A DNA stretch of 44,550 bases from Candidatus Peribacteria bacterium (GTDB lineage Bacteria > Patescibacteriota > Gracilibacteria > Peribacterales > Peribacteraceae): the NCBI GenBank assembly GCA_943350395.1, contig CALRAD010000009.1, forward strand, positions 1 through 44,550, read 5' to 3'. Under the pieces are notes generated by a model, which saw only the letters and a program-made list of their open reading frames with translations, searched no databases and was not told where the DNA came from. Positions 24,210-31,843 of this stretch are shown in pieces. Both the position numbers and the translations under genes were made by a program. Every line of letters begins with the position of its first letter. The stretch's first letter is position 1.

Positions 24210-24983
24210 TTACCGTTGTGCCTGCACGCTCCGCGCTATTTTCGCTGCGAGCATTCTCGGGATGAATCGTGTCATAAATGCGCCGATTTTGTTCCGAATT
24301 CCCGCGACGACGAGCGGTTTGCCGCGCTTCATTGCATTGTATCCGATCTGGGCTACCTGCGTTGCATCCATCGATCCGAGCCTGAACAGTCGCGAATTCC
24401 CCATATTCGCATTCGCTTCGAAGCCCGTTTTCGTCGGTCCCGGGCAGAGACAGGTGACGGTGACTCCTGTTTCTCTCAGTTCTTCGGAGAGAGCTAGTGA
24501 AAGGTTCATCACGTACGCCTTACTCGCGAAGTACACGGCCATAAGAGGACCCGGTTGGAACGCAGCGGTTGAGGCGATGTTGAGAATCTTCCCACTCTTG
24601 CGTTTCACCATCGCAGGCAGGAGACATTTTGTCAGTTCCGTGAGAGCTGCGATATTCACGGCGATCAGGCTTTTCTCTTGTTCATACGCTGTTTCATGAA
24701 ACAGACCATAGGCACCGAACCCCGCATTGTTGATGAGCACCGTCGGTTCGATGTTTCTATTCTTCAGTTCTTCGGTCAGCTTTTTCACTGCATCAGGAAG
24801 GCTCAGGTCGGAAGGAAGGACGGTGACGCGTACTCGATGCTTTTCCTCCAATTCTTTTCCGAGTTCCTCAAGTTTTCCTCTACTGCGCGCAACGAGGACG
24901 AGATCATCGCCGTCGGCCGCACAGAGTCTTGCAAACTCTTCCCCGAGTCCTCCGCTTGCGCCGGTAATGAGGGTGCTATTCAT
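24210..24983 (-). CDS. SDR family NAD(P)-dependent oxidoreductase
   Basis: Classical short-chain dehydrogenase of 257 residues, closest in type to the DltE/COG0300 group. It has the Rossmann dinucleotide loop TGASGGLG, VLVARSRGKLEEL after the second strand (Arg suggests NADP preference), NNAGFGAYG, catalytic NIASTAAF (Ser) and VYFASKAYV (Tyr and Lys), and CPGPTKTGF. The substrate cannot be predicted. The ATG at 24983 gives the standard N-terminus; an extended -10 (TGC TATGCT) ends ten bases upstream, so the mRNA is nearly leaderless. Confidence 0.92.
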   Translation of the reverse strand: MNSTLITGASGGLGEEFARLCAADGDDLVLVARSRGKLEELGKELEEKHRVRVTVLPSDLSLPDAVKKLTEELKNRNIEPTVLINNAGFGAYGLFHETAYEQEKSLIAVNIAALTELTKCLLPAMVKRKSGKILNIASTAAFQPGPLMAVYFASKAYVMNLSLALSEELRETGVTVTCLCPGPTKTGFEANANMGNSRLFRLGSMDATQVAQIGYNAMKRGKPLVVAGIRNKIGAFMTRFIPRMLAAKIARSVQAQR

Positions 24984-25046
24984 CGGGCGGAGCATAGCAG
25001 AAACTGAAAAATGTGACTTCGATACCCCCGACTACGATTCATCGTC

Positions 25047-25172
25047 ATGAGCAAAACAGCGTCTCGTGTCACTTCGTCTGCCCGTCACCTGTCTCTTTTT
25101 TTGATTCTTTTCAATACTGTGGCAACTTCCTATGATCCACGCTCCCGCTTTGGCGTTCACTACGACGATTGA
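25047..25172 (+). pseudogene. Signal-peptide fragment out of frame with the next ORF
   Basis: A 41-codon frame starting at the ATG at 25047 gives a typical signal-peptide beginning: Ser/Thr/Arg-rich n-region and a hydrophobic core (HLSLFLILFNTVATS). It then runs off in the wrong frame to a double stop. The next frame, one base later, continues with a signal-peptide end (MIHAPALAFTTT). The two pieces look like one gene broken by a single-base indel between 25098 and 25132. Confidence 0.5.
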
Positions 25173-25488
25173 TGATCTGCCGATGCACGAAGTGTCTTTG
25201 GATCCGAGTCTGCTTCGAGATGAGCCGGACAGAAATCGGGTTCACTTCACCAATACCGTTTTCGGTGTGCAGAAGGAATTGAGAAGCGTGTTGAAAGCAG
25301 AAAAAAACTCCGGGAGCAGTGTTCTCCCCGATCCTCCCTGGGTTGATGAATTGATGGACCTTGGCAGTTTCAATCCAAAAGCGGCGATGAAAGTGACTCT
25401 TGGGGAACATCGCTACGAGAAGTTGGAGCCGAATTTGGGTACTCTCGAGCGTTTGTTTCCAAGGGCAGGCACTGTGAATCATTCGTAA
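25132..25488 (+). CDS. Exported protein body, probably frameshifted at the N-terminus
   Basis: 118 residues: MIHAPALAFTTTIDDL at the start, then a hydrophilic, acidic domain with HFTNTVFGVQKELRSVL, PDPPWVDELMDLGSFNPKAAM and a C-terminus near ERLFPRAGTVNHS. ALA followed by Phe resembles a signal peptidase cleavage site, but the hydrophobic core that should precede it lies in the frame starting at 25047. Without the shift the protein would begin at this internal ATG and stay in the cytoplasm. No family recognised. Confidence 0.5.
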   Translation: MIHAPALAFTTTIDDLPMHEVSLDPSLLRDEPDRNRVHFTNTVFGVQKELRSVLKAEKNSGSSVLPDPPWVDELMDLGSFNPKAAMKVTLGEHRYEKLEPNLGTLERLFPRAGTVNHS

Positions 25489-25494
25489 ATGCTC

Positions 25495-25625
25495 TTTTCA
25501 ATGTGTGTAAAGTTTGCTATACTAGTTATGTCATCGAGTGAATAGAGTTCATCCTTTACTCCTTCGGTGGCCAAAAACAAACACCGTCCCGGTAGCAATA
25601 CTCGAGGCGGTTTTGTTTATAGGGC
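25495..25625 (+). promoter_or_regulatory. Strong promoter heading an unassigned short transcript
   Basis: TTTTCA (25495-25500), 17 bases, extended -10 TGC TATACT (25518-25523). Downstream is a five-codon frame (ATG at 25528), and 13 codons after that ATG, in the same frame, a GTG at 25567 starting MAKNKHRPGSNTRGGFVY. An 11-bp imperfect stem (near AAACAAACACCG and CGGTTTTGTTT) spans 25573-25620. It could be a small RNA, a leader-peptide arrangement, or a short basic protein that then runs antisense into the Nudix gene. Confidence 0.35.
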
Positions 25626-25637
25626 GGAAAATACGAA

Positions 25638-26081
25638 TTATTTTAGGCCGAGAGCCAAGTACTCTTTCATTCCCTTTAGCCAACCGCCGGTGAAGTATTC
25701 TTCCGGTTTGAAATCATTTGGGTCAACCCAGAGCATTTCCGTGTGTCTGGCAGAGAGTATGACATCGCCTTTTACGAGGGTTCCTTCGTAACATAGCGCG
25801 AAGATGCGAACGATAGGTTTGCCAGGAGCTTGTTCTATCCTTTCATGTCGCATGAACATCGCGGGCAGTGCTCCTATGGCAATATCAGCATTCGTGCCGA
25901 GTTCTTCCGTCATTTTTCTTCTCAAAATATCGTTGAGGGATGTTTCAAATTCATTTGGTTTGATGCGTCCTCCCGGAAGATCCCAATCTCCGAAATTGTC
26001 TTTGAGGATCAGGAGCTTGCCTTCTTTTTTGAGAAGGAGTTTGAGTGCGACAAAGTACGTGTCTTTTTCGTTCGGTGCCAT
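25638..26081 (-). CDS. Nudix-fold protein with degenerate Nudix box
   Basis: A 147-residue protein with the Nudix layout: LKLLLKKEGKLLILKDN, DLPGGRIKPNEFETSLND, a helix with RRKMTEELG, and the C-terminal WVDPNDFKPEEYFTGG. Nudix enzymes hydrolyse nucleoside diphosphates linked to another group. In the box G-x5-E-x7-REUxEExGU the Glu of RE is Lys and the spacing is off by about one residue, while the EE pair that binds metal is kept. Activity is therefore uncertain. Start at 26081. Downstream of tRNA-Lys on the same strand. Confidence 0.82.
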   Translation of the reverse strand: MAPNEKDTYFVALKLLLKKEGKLLILKDNFGDWDLPGGRIKPNEFETSLNDILRRKMTEELGTNADIAIGALPAMFMRHERIEQAPGKPIVRIFALCYEGTLVKGDVILSARHTEMLWVDPNDFKPEEYFTGGWLKGMKEYLALGLK

Positions 26082-26126
26082 AGTGTGATGGTGGAAATCT
26101 CGGCGAAGTCCCTAGACGAAGCCAGA

Positions 26127-26202
26127 TGGTGGGTCGGGAGGGACTTGAACCCTCGACCAATGCCTTAAAAGGGCACTGCTCTACCAACTGAGCTACCGAC
26201 CC
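26127..26202 (-). tRNA. tRNA-Lys (anticodon TTT)
   Basis: Complete cloverleaf on the minus strand: acceptor GGGTCGG/CCGACCC, D-loop AGCTCAGTTGGTAGAGC, anticodon stem TGCC/GGCA with loop CTTTTAA (TTT), T-arm GAGGGTTCAAGTCCCTC. The 3' CCA is encoded. Confidence 0.96.
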
Positions 26203-26262
26203 ACAGTTGCTTTGGTGATTATGTCGCAGTTGCGACCAATTGAGAAGAGCTAGGATATGCGT

Positions 26263-26529
26263 ATGCCTCATTTCGTCTACCTCGCACGATGCAACGATGA
26301 TTCTCTGTATGCGGGAACGTGTATCGATCTGCAGGCGCGTGAGGAAAAGCACAATGCAGGAGAGGGTGCGAAGTACACGAGGTCACGATTGCCGGTGGAA
26401 TTTGTGTATCACGAAGAATGCGAAACGCTCGGGCAGGCGCGAAGTCGCGAGGCGGAGATCAAGAGGATGTCGAGAAAGGAGAAAATGGCGCTGATGGTAA
26501 CTAAAAAGGCTACCATACGGTCATCATGA
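26263..26529 (+). CDS. GIY-YIG domain protein
   Basis: A single-domain GIY-YIG protein of 88 residues (COG2827/YhbQ type, UvrC-N-terminal-like). It contains HFVYLARCNDDSLYAGTCID at the N-terminus, the conserved Arg/Glu helix (LQAREEKHNAGEGAKYTRSR) and a downstream REAEIKRMSRKEK. These proteins are small nuclease-fold proteins of uncertain cellular role. The start at 26263 is preferred because TAGGAT ends six bases upstream; an ATG at 26257 is the alternative. The stop overlaps the tatD start in an ATGA, showing translational coupling. Confidence 0.85.
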   Translation: MPHFVYLARCNDDSLYAGTCIDLQAREEKHNAGEGAKYTRSRLPVEFVYHEECETLGQARSREAEIKRMSRKEKMALMVTKKATIRSS

Positions 26530-27287
26530 TCGATTCCCACTGTCATCTTATCGCTCCTGAATTTTTGCCTGATGTCGATGCGGTGATTGAGCGTGCGCTT
26601 GCAGCGGGAGTCGAGCGGATGATCACGATTTCCGATGCGCTTGAAGACATTGTTCCTTCGCAGAAGCTTGCAGAGAGGTATTCGTTTATTTTTTGCACGG
26701 CAGGCGTGCATCCTCATCATGCATCGTTGTTTGATCTCACAAAAGATCTCGGGATCGTGCGTGACGCAGCAGCGCATCCAAAGTGCAGAGCGATCGGAGA
26801 GATCGGTCTCGATTATCATTACATGAATAGCCCGAAAGATTCCCAGCAGCGCGTGTTCGAGGCACAGCTAGCGCTCAGCAAAGAGCTGGATCTTCCTGCA
26901 GTTGTGCATTGCAGAGATGCGGTCGAAGACGTGTGGACGATCGTGAATCACATCAGACCGAAGAAGCTCGTGATTCACTGTTGCACCGAGAAGTGGACGG
27001 ACGTCGAGAGGTTCACTGAAGCCGGGTACTTGTTGTCTTTTACGGGAATCGCGACGTATCCGAAGTCAACGGAGATTAGAGAGACGATCAAACAGTGTCC
27101 GATTGATCAACTGATGATTGAAACCGACAGTCCGTTTCTCGCTCCTGTTCCGTATCGAGGGAATCGCTGTGAACCAGCGTATGTAGCTGAGGTTTTGAAA
27201 ACGGTCGCTGAGGTGAAGGGGATGAGCCTCTCTGAGGTCGATCGCATCACGACAAAGAATGCAGTAGAGTTCTTCCAACTACGCTAG
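26526..27287 (+). CDS. tatD: TatD family metal-dependent hydrolase
   Basis: TIM-barrel metal-dependent hydrolase, 253 residues; TatD proteins have 3'-5' exonuclease activity on DNA/RNA. Metal ligands are visible in order: DSHCHL (two His), GEIGLDYH (Glu), PAVVHCRDA (His), VIHCCTEKW (His) and MIETDSPFL (Asp). The rest (YRGNRCEPAYVAEVL) is the normal C-terminal signature. Cotranscribed with the GIY-YIG gene through a four-base overlap. tRNA-Arg follows after 22 bases. Confidence 0.95.
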   Translation: MIDSHCHLIAPEFLPDVDAVIERALAAGVERMITISDALEDIVPSQKLAERYSFIFCTAGVHPHHASLFDLTKDLGIVRDAAAHPKCRAIGEIGLDYHYMNSPKDSQQRVFEAQLALSKELDLPAVVHCRDAVEDVWTIVNHIRPKKLVIHCCTEKWTDVERFTEAGYLLSFTGIATYPKSTEIRETIKQCPIDQLMIETDSPFLAPVPYRGNRCEPAYVAEVLKTVAEVKGMSLSEVDRITTKNAVEFFQLR

Positions 27288-27309
27288 GCTTCGTCGTACA
27301 AGTCTCTCT

Positions 27310-27386
27310 GCGCTTGTAGCTCAATTGGATAGAGTGCTGCCCTCCGAAGGCAGAGGTTGTGGGTTCAAGTCCCGCCAAGCGCACCA
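27310..27386 (+). tRNA. tRNA-Arg (anticodon CCG)
   Basis: Complete cloverleaf: acceptor GCGCTTG/CAAGCGC, D-arm AGCTCAATTGGATAGAG, anticodon stem TGCC/GGCA with loop CTCCGAA (CCG), T-arm with GTTCAAGTC, and encoded CCA. Confidence 0.95.
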
Positions 27387-27393
27387 ATTGATT

Positions 27394-27437
27394 CCTGCCT
27401 GCCCACCGTAGCTTCAGCGAAGTGGGTCGAGGGCACC
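27394..27437. repeat. Short repeat behind tRNA-Arg
   Basis: CCTGCCTGCCCACCGTAGCT followed by TCAGCGAAGTGGGTCGAGGG: arms CCCAC and GTGGG around GTAGCTTCAGCGAA. This belongs to the same class of palindromes as those at 15846 and 40907. No gene here; the convergent transglutaminase-like gene ends 31 bases further on. Confidence 0.5.
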
Positions 27438-27467
27438 ATTCGTCACTGCGTTCCTCATGGCGAGCCA

Positions 27468-28829
27468 CTATTCCGGCGGAGGCAGTGGAGCGACTACGAG
27501 CTCGCTGACAAATTCGTGCAGACGATCGAAGGCCAAGTATAAGCGATCATCGGTATGTTTTGGTTTGCCATTCGCGGCGTTCTCCCGCTGACTCCAGTCT
27601 CTTGCAACGAAAATCCCGCTACTTTCATGCCATTCTTTCATATTCATTGACATCCAGCGTTCATACTTTTTCATAACTGCGCTGAGTGCTTCTTTCGGAG
27701 TAGGGAATCCTGTCAAAAATTCCTGCGGTCCGTTTCCGTATCCGACACCGACTGTTACGCCGCTGCTATTGATGCCCCATGGAGCACCATTTCGTTCAAG
27801 TCCGTGCGTGCCGAAATCAAATACATCGAATTTTTCCTCTGAATTCTTCTCAATACTGACGCATGTAGCATGCCCTGTGGGATTGCCGGAGAGAAGAACG
27901 ATGAATGGTTTTTTCTTCTGCCTCAGTAGAATTTCTTTCAGCAGAATAGCCTGGTCTTCACAATCTCCGAGCATTTTCCCGTTTTCTGTACGATTGAGTG
28001 TTTCTTCGGGTGTCTGCCAGTGTTCGCCGAACGAATGTTCGGTTCCTTTTTTCAGTGGGTTTGCATCCGGATCAGGAGAGTCATAGGTGTATTCCACGAA
28101 GTATCGCAGAAACAGTGCAAGACGCTCCGGCGTGTGCAGCAGACGTGCTAGTGTCGCGATGTATTCCTCGTGTGTCAGGGCATCGTTTTTACTCTTCTCT
28201 TCGGGATAGAGCCCGACGGTATGTCCATGCTCCGTCATCAGGGCGATTTTGTGATGCTTCTCAAGTTTTTTTCTTTTGCTTAGAATTTCGTCGTAGTCTG
28301 CATGGAATGCGTCATCAGCCTTGCTATGATCGAATTCCGCATCCAGAGTCGCCTCCGATCGTTGAAGGATTCCTTCGATGCGTTTCAGCAGTGTTCGGTA
28401 CACGTCCATCGACGTGACAATCATTCCGTTTCGCATAGTGAATTGATTCACGACCGTATTCCATCGATTCAAGAAGACTGCGAGCGCGTCTTTCTTGAGT
28501 GCTTTCTGCAGTGTACGGCAACGAATGTTTATTTCTTCCTGCCTCGTTTCGAGTTTTTCATGTTGCTCTTTCCACAGCGGCTTCAGTTTCTCGGTGATCT
28601 CGTCGAAGCTCAGTGTTTCCAGTGGTTTTTCTTCAGTTTCTTTTTGAGCTGTCGCAGGATTGTCTTCTGAAGCGAAGAGTTGAGAAGCCCTGTGTCCAAG
28701 AGCAGCTGTAGCAAGAGTGATGCTGCCCAGAATAAAATGGCGCCGATCGACACTTGCATGAAGCAGGCTCTCTTCGGGCGGCTTTCGCCCCGCAGCATTC
28801 TGCCTTTCTTCAATCAAAACTTCGCTCAA
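27468..28829 (-). CDS. Tat-exported transglutaminase-like protein
   Basis: A 453-residue protein with a twin-arginine signal (VDRRHFILGSITLATAALG, residues 27-45), a Glu/Lys-rich coiled-coil region (about 75-115 and 165-195), and a C-terminal papain-like transglutaminase-core domain. The presumed catalytic residues are Cys in GDCEDQAILL, His in GHATCVSI and Asp in FDVFDFGTHG. Such domains act as peptidases or peptide-linking enzymes; here the location would be outside the membrane. It lies 90 bases downstream of the DUF1501 gene on the same strand, so the two probably form one unit. The role is unknown. Confidence 0.75.
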   Translation of the reverse strand: MSEVLIEERQNAAGRKPPEESLLHASVDRRHFILGSITLATAALGHRASQLFASEDNPATAQKETEEKPLETLSFDEITEKLKPLWKEQHEKLETRQEEINIRCRTLQKALKKDALAVFLNRWNTVVNQFTMRNGMIVTSMDVYRTLLKRIEGILQRSEATLDAEFDHSKADDAFHADYDEILSKRKKLEKHHKIALMTEHGHTVGLYPEEKSKNDALTHEEYIATLARLLHTPERLALFLRYFVEYTYDSPDPDANPLKKGTEHSFGEHWQTPEETLNRTENGKMLGDCEDQAILLKEILLRQKKKPFIVLLSGNPTGHATCVSIEKNSEEKFDVFDFGTHGLERNGAPWGINSSGVTVGVGYGNGPQEFLTGFPTPKEALSAVMKKYERWMSMNMKEWHESSGIFVARDWSQRENAANGKPKHTDDRLYLAFDRLHEFVSELVVAPLPPPE

Positions 28830-28919
28830 AGGAGAGCATCGTACTCATACTTCGGTTGGGGATTCAAGAAGCTTCTCCGGGGATGCTCTTTCTGTCGCTC
28901 CCAGATTGATGCAATCGCT

Positions 28920-30173
28920 TTACTTCAGTATTTGATTGATGGTCATAGATCTGTCTTGAGACAGTCCGCATGCATGGAGTGCGGTTGTCATGAGTTCTTT
29001 GCCTCTCACGCCATTGTCTCGAATATTTCCTCTCTTATCGAGAGATCCATACGATGAACCTTCTTGGATTCCTTCACCTGCGAGCACGGCGTAGCCGACT
29101 GTAGAATGATCTCTTCCTCCATACTGGTTGATGAGATTCGTTCTTCCGTGCTCTGTTGTGCAGAGAAGAGTGAATCCGTACCTTCTTGAATCCAAGATCA
29201 ACTGTGCGAGAGCTTGGTCTGTCGGGGGGATGAGTGCATCATATTTCTCTTTTATTTTCACGTGACTGTCCCAGCCGTCACCTGATTCGTTATAGAGGAA
29301 GGTAATGCCTGCACCCGCTTTCGCCATTTCAACCGCCAGTGCTGCGGCTTTTCCAATCGGGTGCGTTCCGTAGCGCTCTTCTGCCTTTTGAGCTTTTTCG
29401 TAGGGTTTTTTAAGCGTGTTTCCTCCGAGAAGAAGGGAGGCGGCGAGGTCTCGGTTCTTTTCCATTTTCTCGGTTCCACTGAGAGGCAATTCCAGCGATC
29501 GAAGTAATTCGTACCGCATACCTAGAGAAGGCGGAGAATCTTCGAGGAGCGGGGGGCGAAAAGCATTTTGTTTTTCATCGTAGCCGACAAGGAAAGAGCC
29601 CGGATGGATTTTTGCACTCCCCGGCCATATGCTCGGTACTCGTATGTGGGGATAGGGTATCCAGCCGTTCGATAATTTTTCTGCCTGCTTCATCGTATCT
29701 CCCACGATGTATTTTCCATCATGCTCGGTGTTTCCGGAATCCAACGAGTGGATCACGCTTGTCTTGTGAGCTACTTTTGCAAATTCTTTCCACCGATCGT
29801 CGATCATATCCCCGTTTGCACATCGCATGACTCCTTGTTCGCCTCTCATTTCGGAAGGCGCTTGCGTCAGCGGGGAGACAAATTCATAAGGAGATTGTGC
29901 TCCTCCCTGAAAGAAAATGACGAGCGGTCTCATTTTGTTTTTTACGTCTGCTTGCAGATCTGTCACCGAGCCGAAAGCGGCTGCGGAACTCACGCTTAAA
30001 AACAATCGTCGGGGGATTTCTTGACGCCTGCCCTGTTTCGGCTCTTGCCGATTGTTGTCATAGTGCCTGTCAACAGTGAGTGTGTTTCCCAGGTGCAAAA
30101 ATCGTACGCAGATCGATCGGTCGGGACAAGAAATTACAGATGATGTCCTCTGCAACCTTGAGAATAAGCGCAA
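28920..30173 (-). CDS. Tat-exported DUF1501 family protein
   Basis: DUF1501 (COG4102) protein, a family in the alkaline phosphatase/sulfatase-like fold, exported by Tat and best known from planctomycetes. Family features: PLVIFFQGGAQSPYEF, VIHSLDSGNTEHDGKY, DGWDSHVKIKEKYD, then TTEHGRTNLINQYGGRDHST and VLAGEGIQEGSSYGS. The twin-arginine motif PRRLFLSVSSAAAFGS lies about 55 residues in if the ATG at 30173 is used, which is far too long an n-region. An ATG at 30061 would give a perfect short Tat peptide but is one base out of frame (see findings), so the start is uncertain. Upstream partner of the transglutaminase-like gene. Confidence 0.78.
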   Translation of the reverse strand: MRLFSRLQRTSSVISCPDRSICVRFLHLGNTLTVDRHYDNNRQEPKQGRRQEIPRRLFLSVSSAAAFGSVTDLQADVKNKMRPLVIFFQGGAQSPYEFVSPLTQAPSEMRGEQGVMRCANGDMIDDRWKEFAKVAHKTSVIHSLDSGNTEHDGKYIVGDTMKQAEKLSNGWIPYPHIRVPSIWPGSAKIHPGSFLVGYDEKQNAFRPPLLEDSPPSLGMRYELLRSLELPLSGTEKMEKNRDLAASLLLGGNTLKKPYEKAQKAEERYGTHPIGKAAALAVEMAKAGAGITFLYNESGDGWDSHVKIKEKYDALIPPTDQALAQLILDSRRYGFTLLCTTEHGRTNLINQYGGRDHSTVGYAVLAGEGIQEGSSYGSLDKRGNIRDNGVRGKELMTTALHACGLSQDRSMTINQILK

Positions 30174-30265
30174 ATATTGCCCTCGTCATTTTTCCTGAAT
30201 ACCGATTTCCTCCTTCACTTCTCTCTACCCGTATGTCTGAAAACACTCTACACTGGCGCAACTCT

Positions 30266-31717
30266 ATGGATCACGGTGACGTCATTCTTCGGCTTTCAGA
30301 CATCACGTTCTATTACGATCACCGTAAGCCGATCCTCGATGCTGCAAGTTTTTCCGTTCGCGAGAATGCCAAGCTCACGATCATGGGCCAGAACGGTGCC
30401 GGAAAGAGCACGATCTTCAAGTTGATTACGAAGGAGGCAAAACCTCAGTCCGGTGAGATGCACCTCAAGAAGGGCATCACCATCGGTATCGCGAAGCAGG
30501 TGATCCCTCACGACGATCTCAAGAAAACGGTTCGAGCGTTCTTCGAGAGTGCATTCACGGAGAAGAAACACGATATCGACAAGGTTGTCGCAAAAGTGCT
30601 TGATGTCGTGCATCTCAAAGCGCCGCTCGATAAAGTGCTCAGTGCTTTTTCCGGAGGACAGAAGGCGAGACTGCTTCTCGCATTCGCGCTCATTCAAGAA
30701 CCGGATATTCTCCTTCTGGATGAGCCGACGAATAACTTGGATAAAGAGGGGATCGATCACCTCACGGCGTTTCTTGTGATGTACGAAAAGACCTGCATCG
30801 TGATCTCACATGATGCTGCGTTCCTCAACAGTTTCACTCACGGGGTGCTGCACCTCGACAGTTTCACGCACAAGGTGACGCAGTACGTGGGCGATTACTT
30901 CGATGTGGTGACGCAGATCAGTGAGCAAATCGAGCGCGAGCAACGGCAGAACGCTCGGATGGAGAAGCAGATGCAAGAGCAGAAGGACAAGATCAACTTC
31001 TTCTCCCATAAGGGTGGAAAGATGCGCAAACTCGCGAGCAAATTGCGTACTGCCGCGGAGGAAGCCGAAGAAAATATCGTGGATGTGCGGCAAGAAGACC
31101 GGACGATCCCGCCGTTCACCATTGCTGCCGAGCCATTTGCATTGCCTTTGGTGAAGATCACGTCTGTGACGATCATGCAGGATCACAAACCCGTGAAGAA
31201 GCGTGTCGATGTCACGGTGCGTCGGAGGCACCGGGTACTGATGACGGGGCCGAACGGCATTGGCAAGAGTTCGCTGCTCGAAGCGATTGCAAACGGAACC
31301 GAGAAAGGAGCCGTGATGACTCCGGGTGTTCGCGTCGGCTATTACCGTCAGGATTTCTCGGGGCTTCCGATGGACAAGACCTTGTATCAGATACTTGAGA
31401 CCGCCATGGAGAAGCCTGTCCATCAGGAAATTTATGCGACTGCGGCGCGGTTCCTTCTGCCCGGTGACAAGTTACAGGCGAAGGCGATCGAACTCTCGGA
31501 AGGTCAGAAGGGCTTACTCTGCTTTGCCCGTTTCATGCTTCAGAAGCCGACACTGCTCATTCTCGACGAGCCCACAAACCACATCAATTTCCGTCATCTT
31601 CCGGTCATTGCCGAAGCGCTGAATCAGTACGAAGGCGGGATGATCCTCGTCAGTCACGATATGGATTTTGTGAATCAGGTGACGGTGAATGAGACACTCA
31701 ATTTGGGTGAACTGTAG
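30266..31717 (+). CDS. ABC-F family ATPase
   Basis: Soluble protein with two ATP-binding cassettes and no membrane domain; ABC-F proteins bind the ribosomal E site and help stalled translation. First cassette: Walker A GQNGAGKS, signature FSGGQKARLLLA, Walker B ILLLDEPTNNLD. A charged linker (about residues 215-275) with REQRQNARMEKQMQEQKDK follows, then the second cassette: GPNGIGKSS, LSEGQKGLLCFARF, LLILDEPTNHINF. 483 residues from the ATG at 30266; an in-frame ATG at 30233 would add 11 and a frame extension reaches 30080. A TACACT box ends 11 bases before 30266. Subfamily cannot be fixed by eye. Confidence 0.92.
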   Translation: MDHGDVILRLSDITFYYDHRKPILDAASFSVRENAKLTIMGQNGAGKSTIFKLITKEAKPQSGEMHLKKGITIGIAKQVIPHDDLKKTVRAFFESAFTEKKHDIDKVVAKVLDVVHLKAPLDKVLSAFSGGQKARLLLAFALIQEPDILLLDEPTNNLDKEGIDHLTAFLVMYEKTCIVISHDAAFLNSFTHGVLHLDSFTHKVTQYVGDYFDVVTQISEQIEREQRQNARMEKQMQEQKDKINFFSHKGGKMRKLASKLRTAAEEAEENIVDVRQEDRTIPPFTIAAEPFALPLVKITSVTIMQDHKPVKKRVDVTVRRRHRVLMTGPNGIGKSSLLEAIANGTEKGAVMTPGVRVGYYRQDFSGLPMDKTLYQILETAMEKPVHQEIYATAARFLLPGDKLQAKAIELSEGQKGLLCFARFMLQKPTLLILDEPTNHINFRHLPVIAEALNQYEGGMILVSHDMDFVNQVTVNETLNLGEL

Positions 31718-31718
31718 A

Positions 31719-31843
31719 CGGTCCTCATCCCCTAGCCCCTTCTCCGTCTGCCGGAGAAGGGGGAGCCCGAGCTGTTCTCAATGAAAATCTTCCTCTCTCC
31801 AGCGGATGGAGAGAGGTGTCCCGCAGGACGGAGTGAGGACCGT
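31719..31843. repeat. Composite palindromic repeat, copy 2
   Basis: Starts one base after the ABC-F stop and ends at the stop of the convergent methyltransferase. ACGGTCCTCA and TGAGGACCGT form perfect terminal inverted repeats. Inside are CTTCTCCGTCTGCCGGAGAAG and CTCTCTCCAGCGGATGGAGAGAG hairpins. The module order equals that of 7381-7565. The clean termini suggest a mobile non-autonomous element. Confidence 0.8.

Noticed and set aside
30806-31423. 205-codon open frame antisense to the ABC-F gene
   Set aside because: Shadow of the strongly conserved ABC-F coding sequence.
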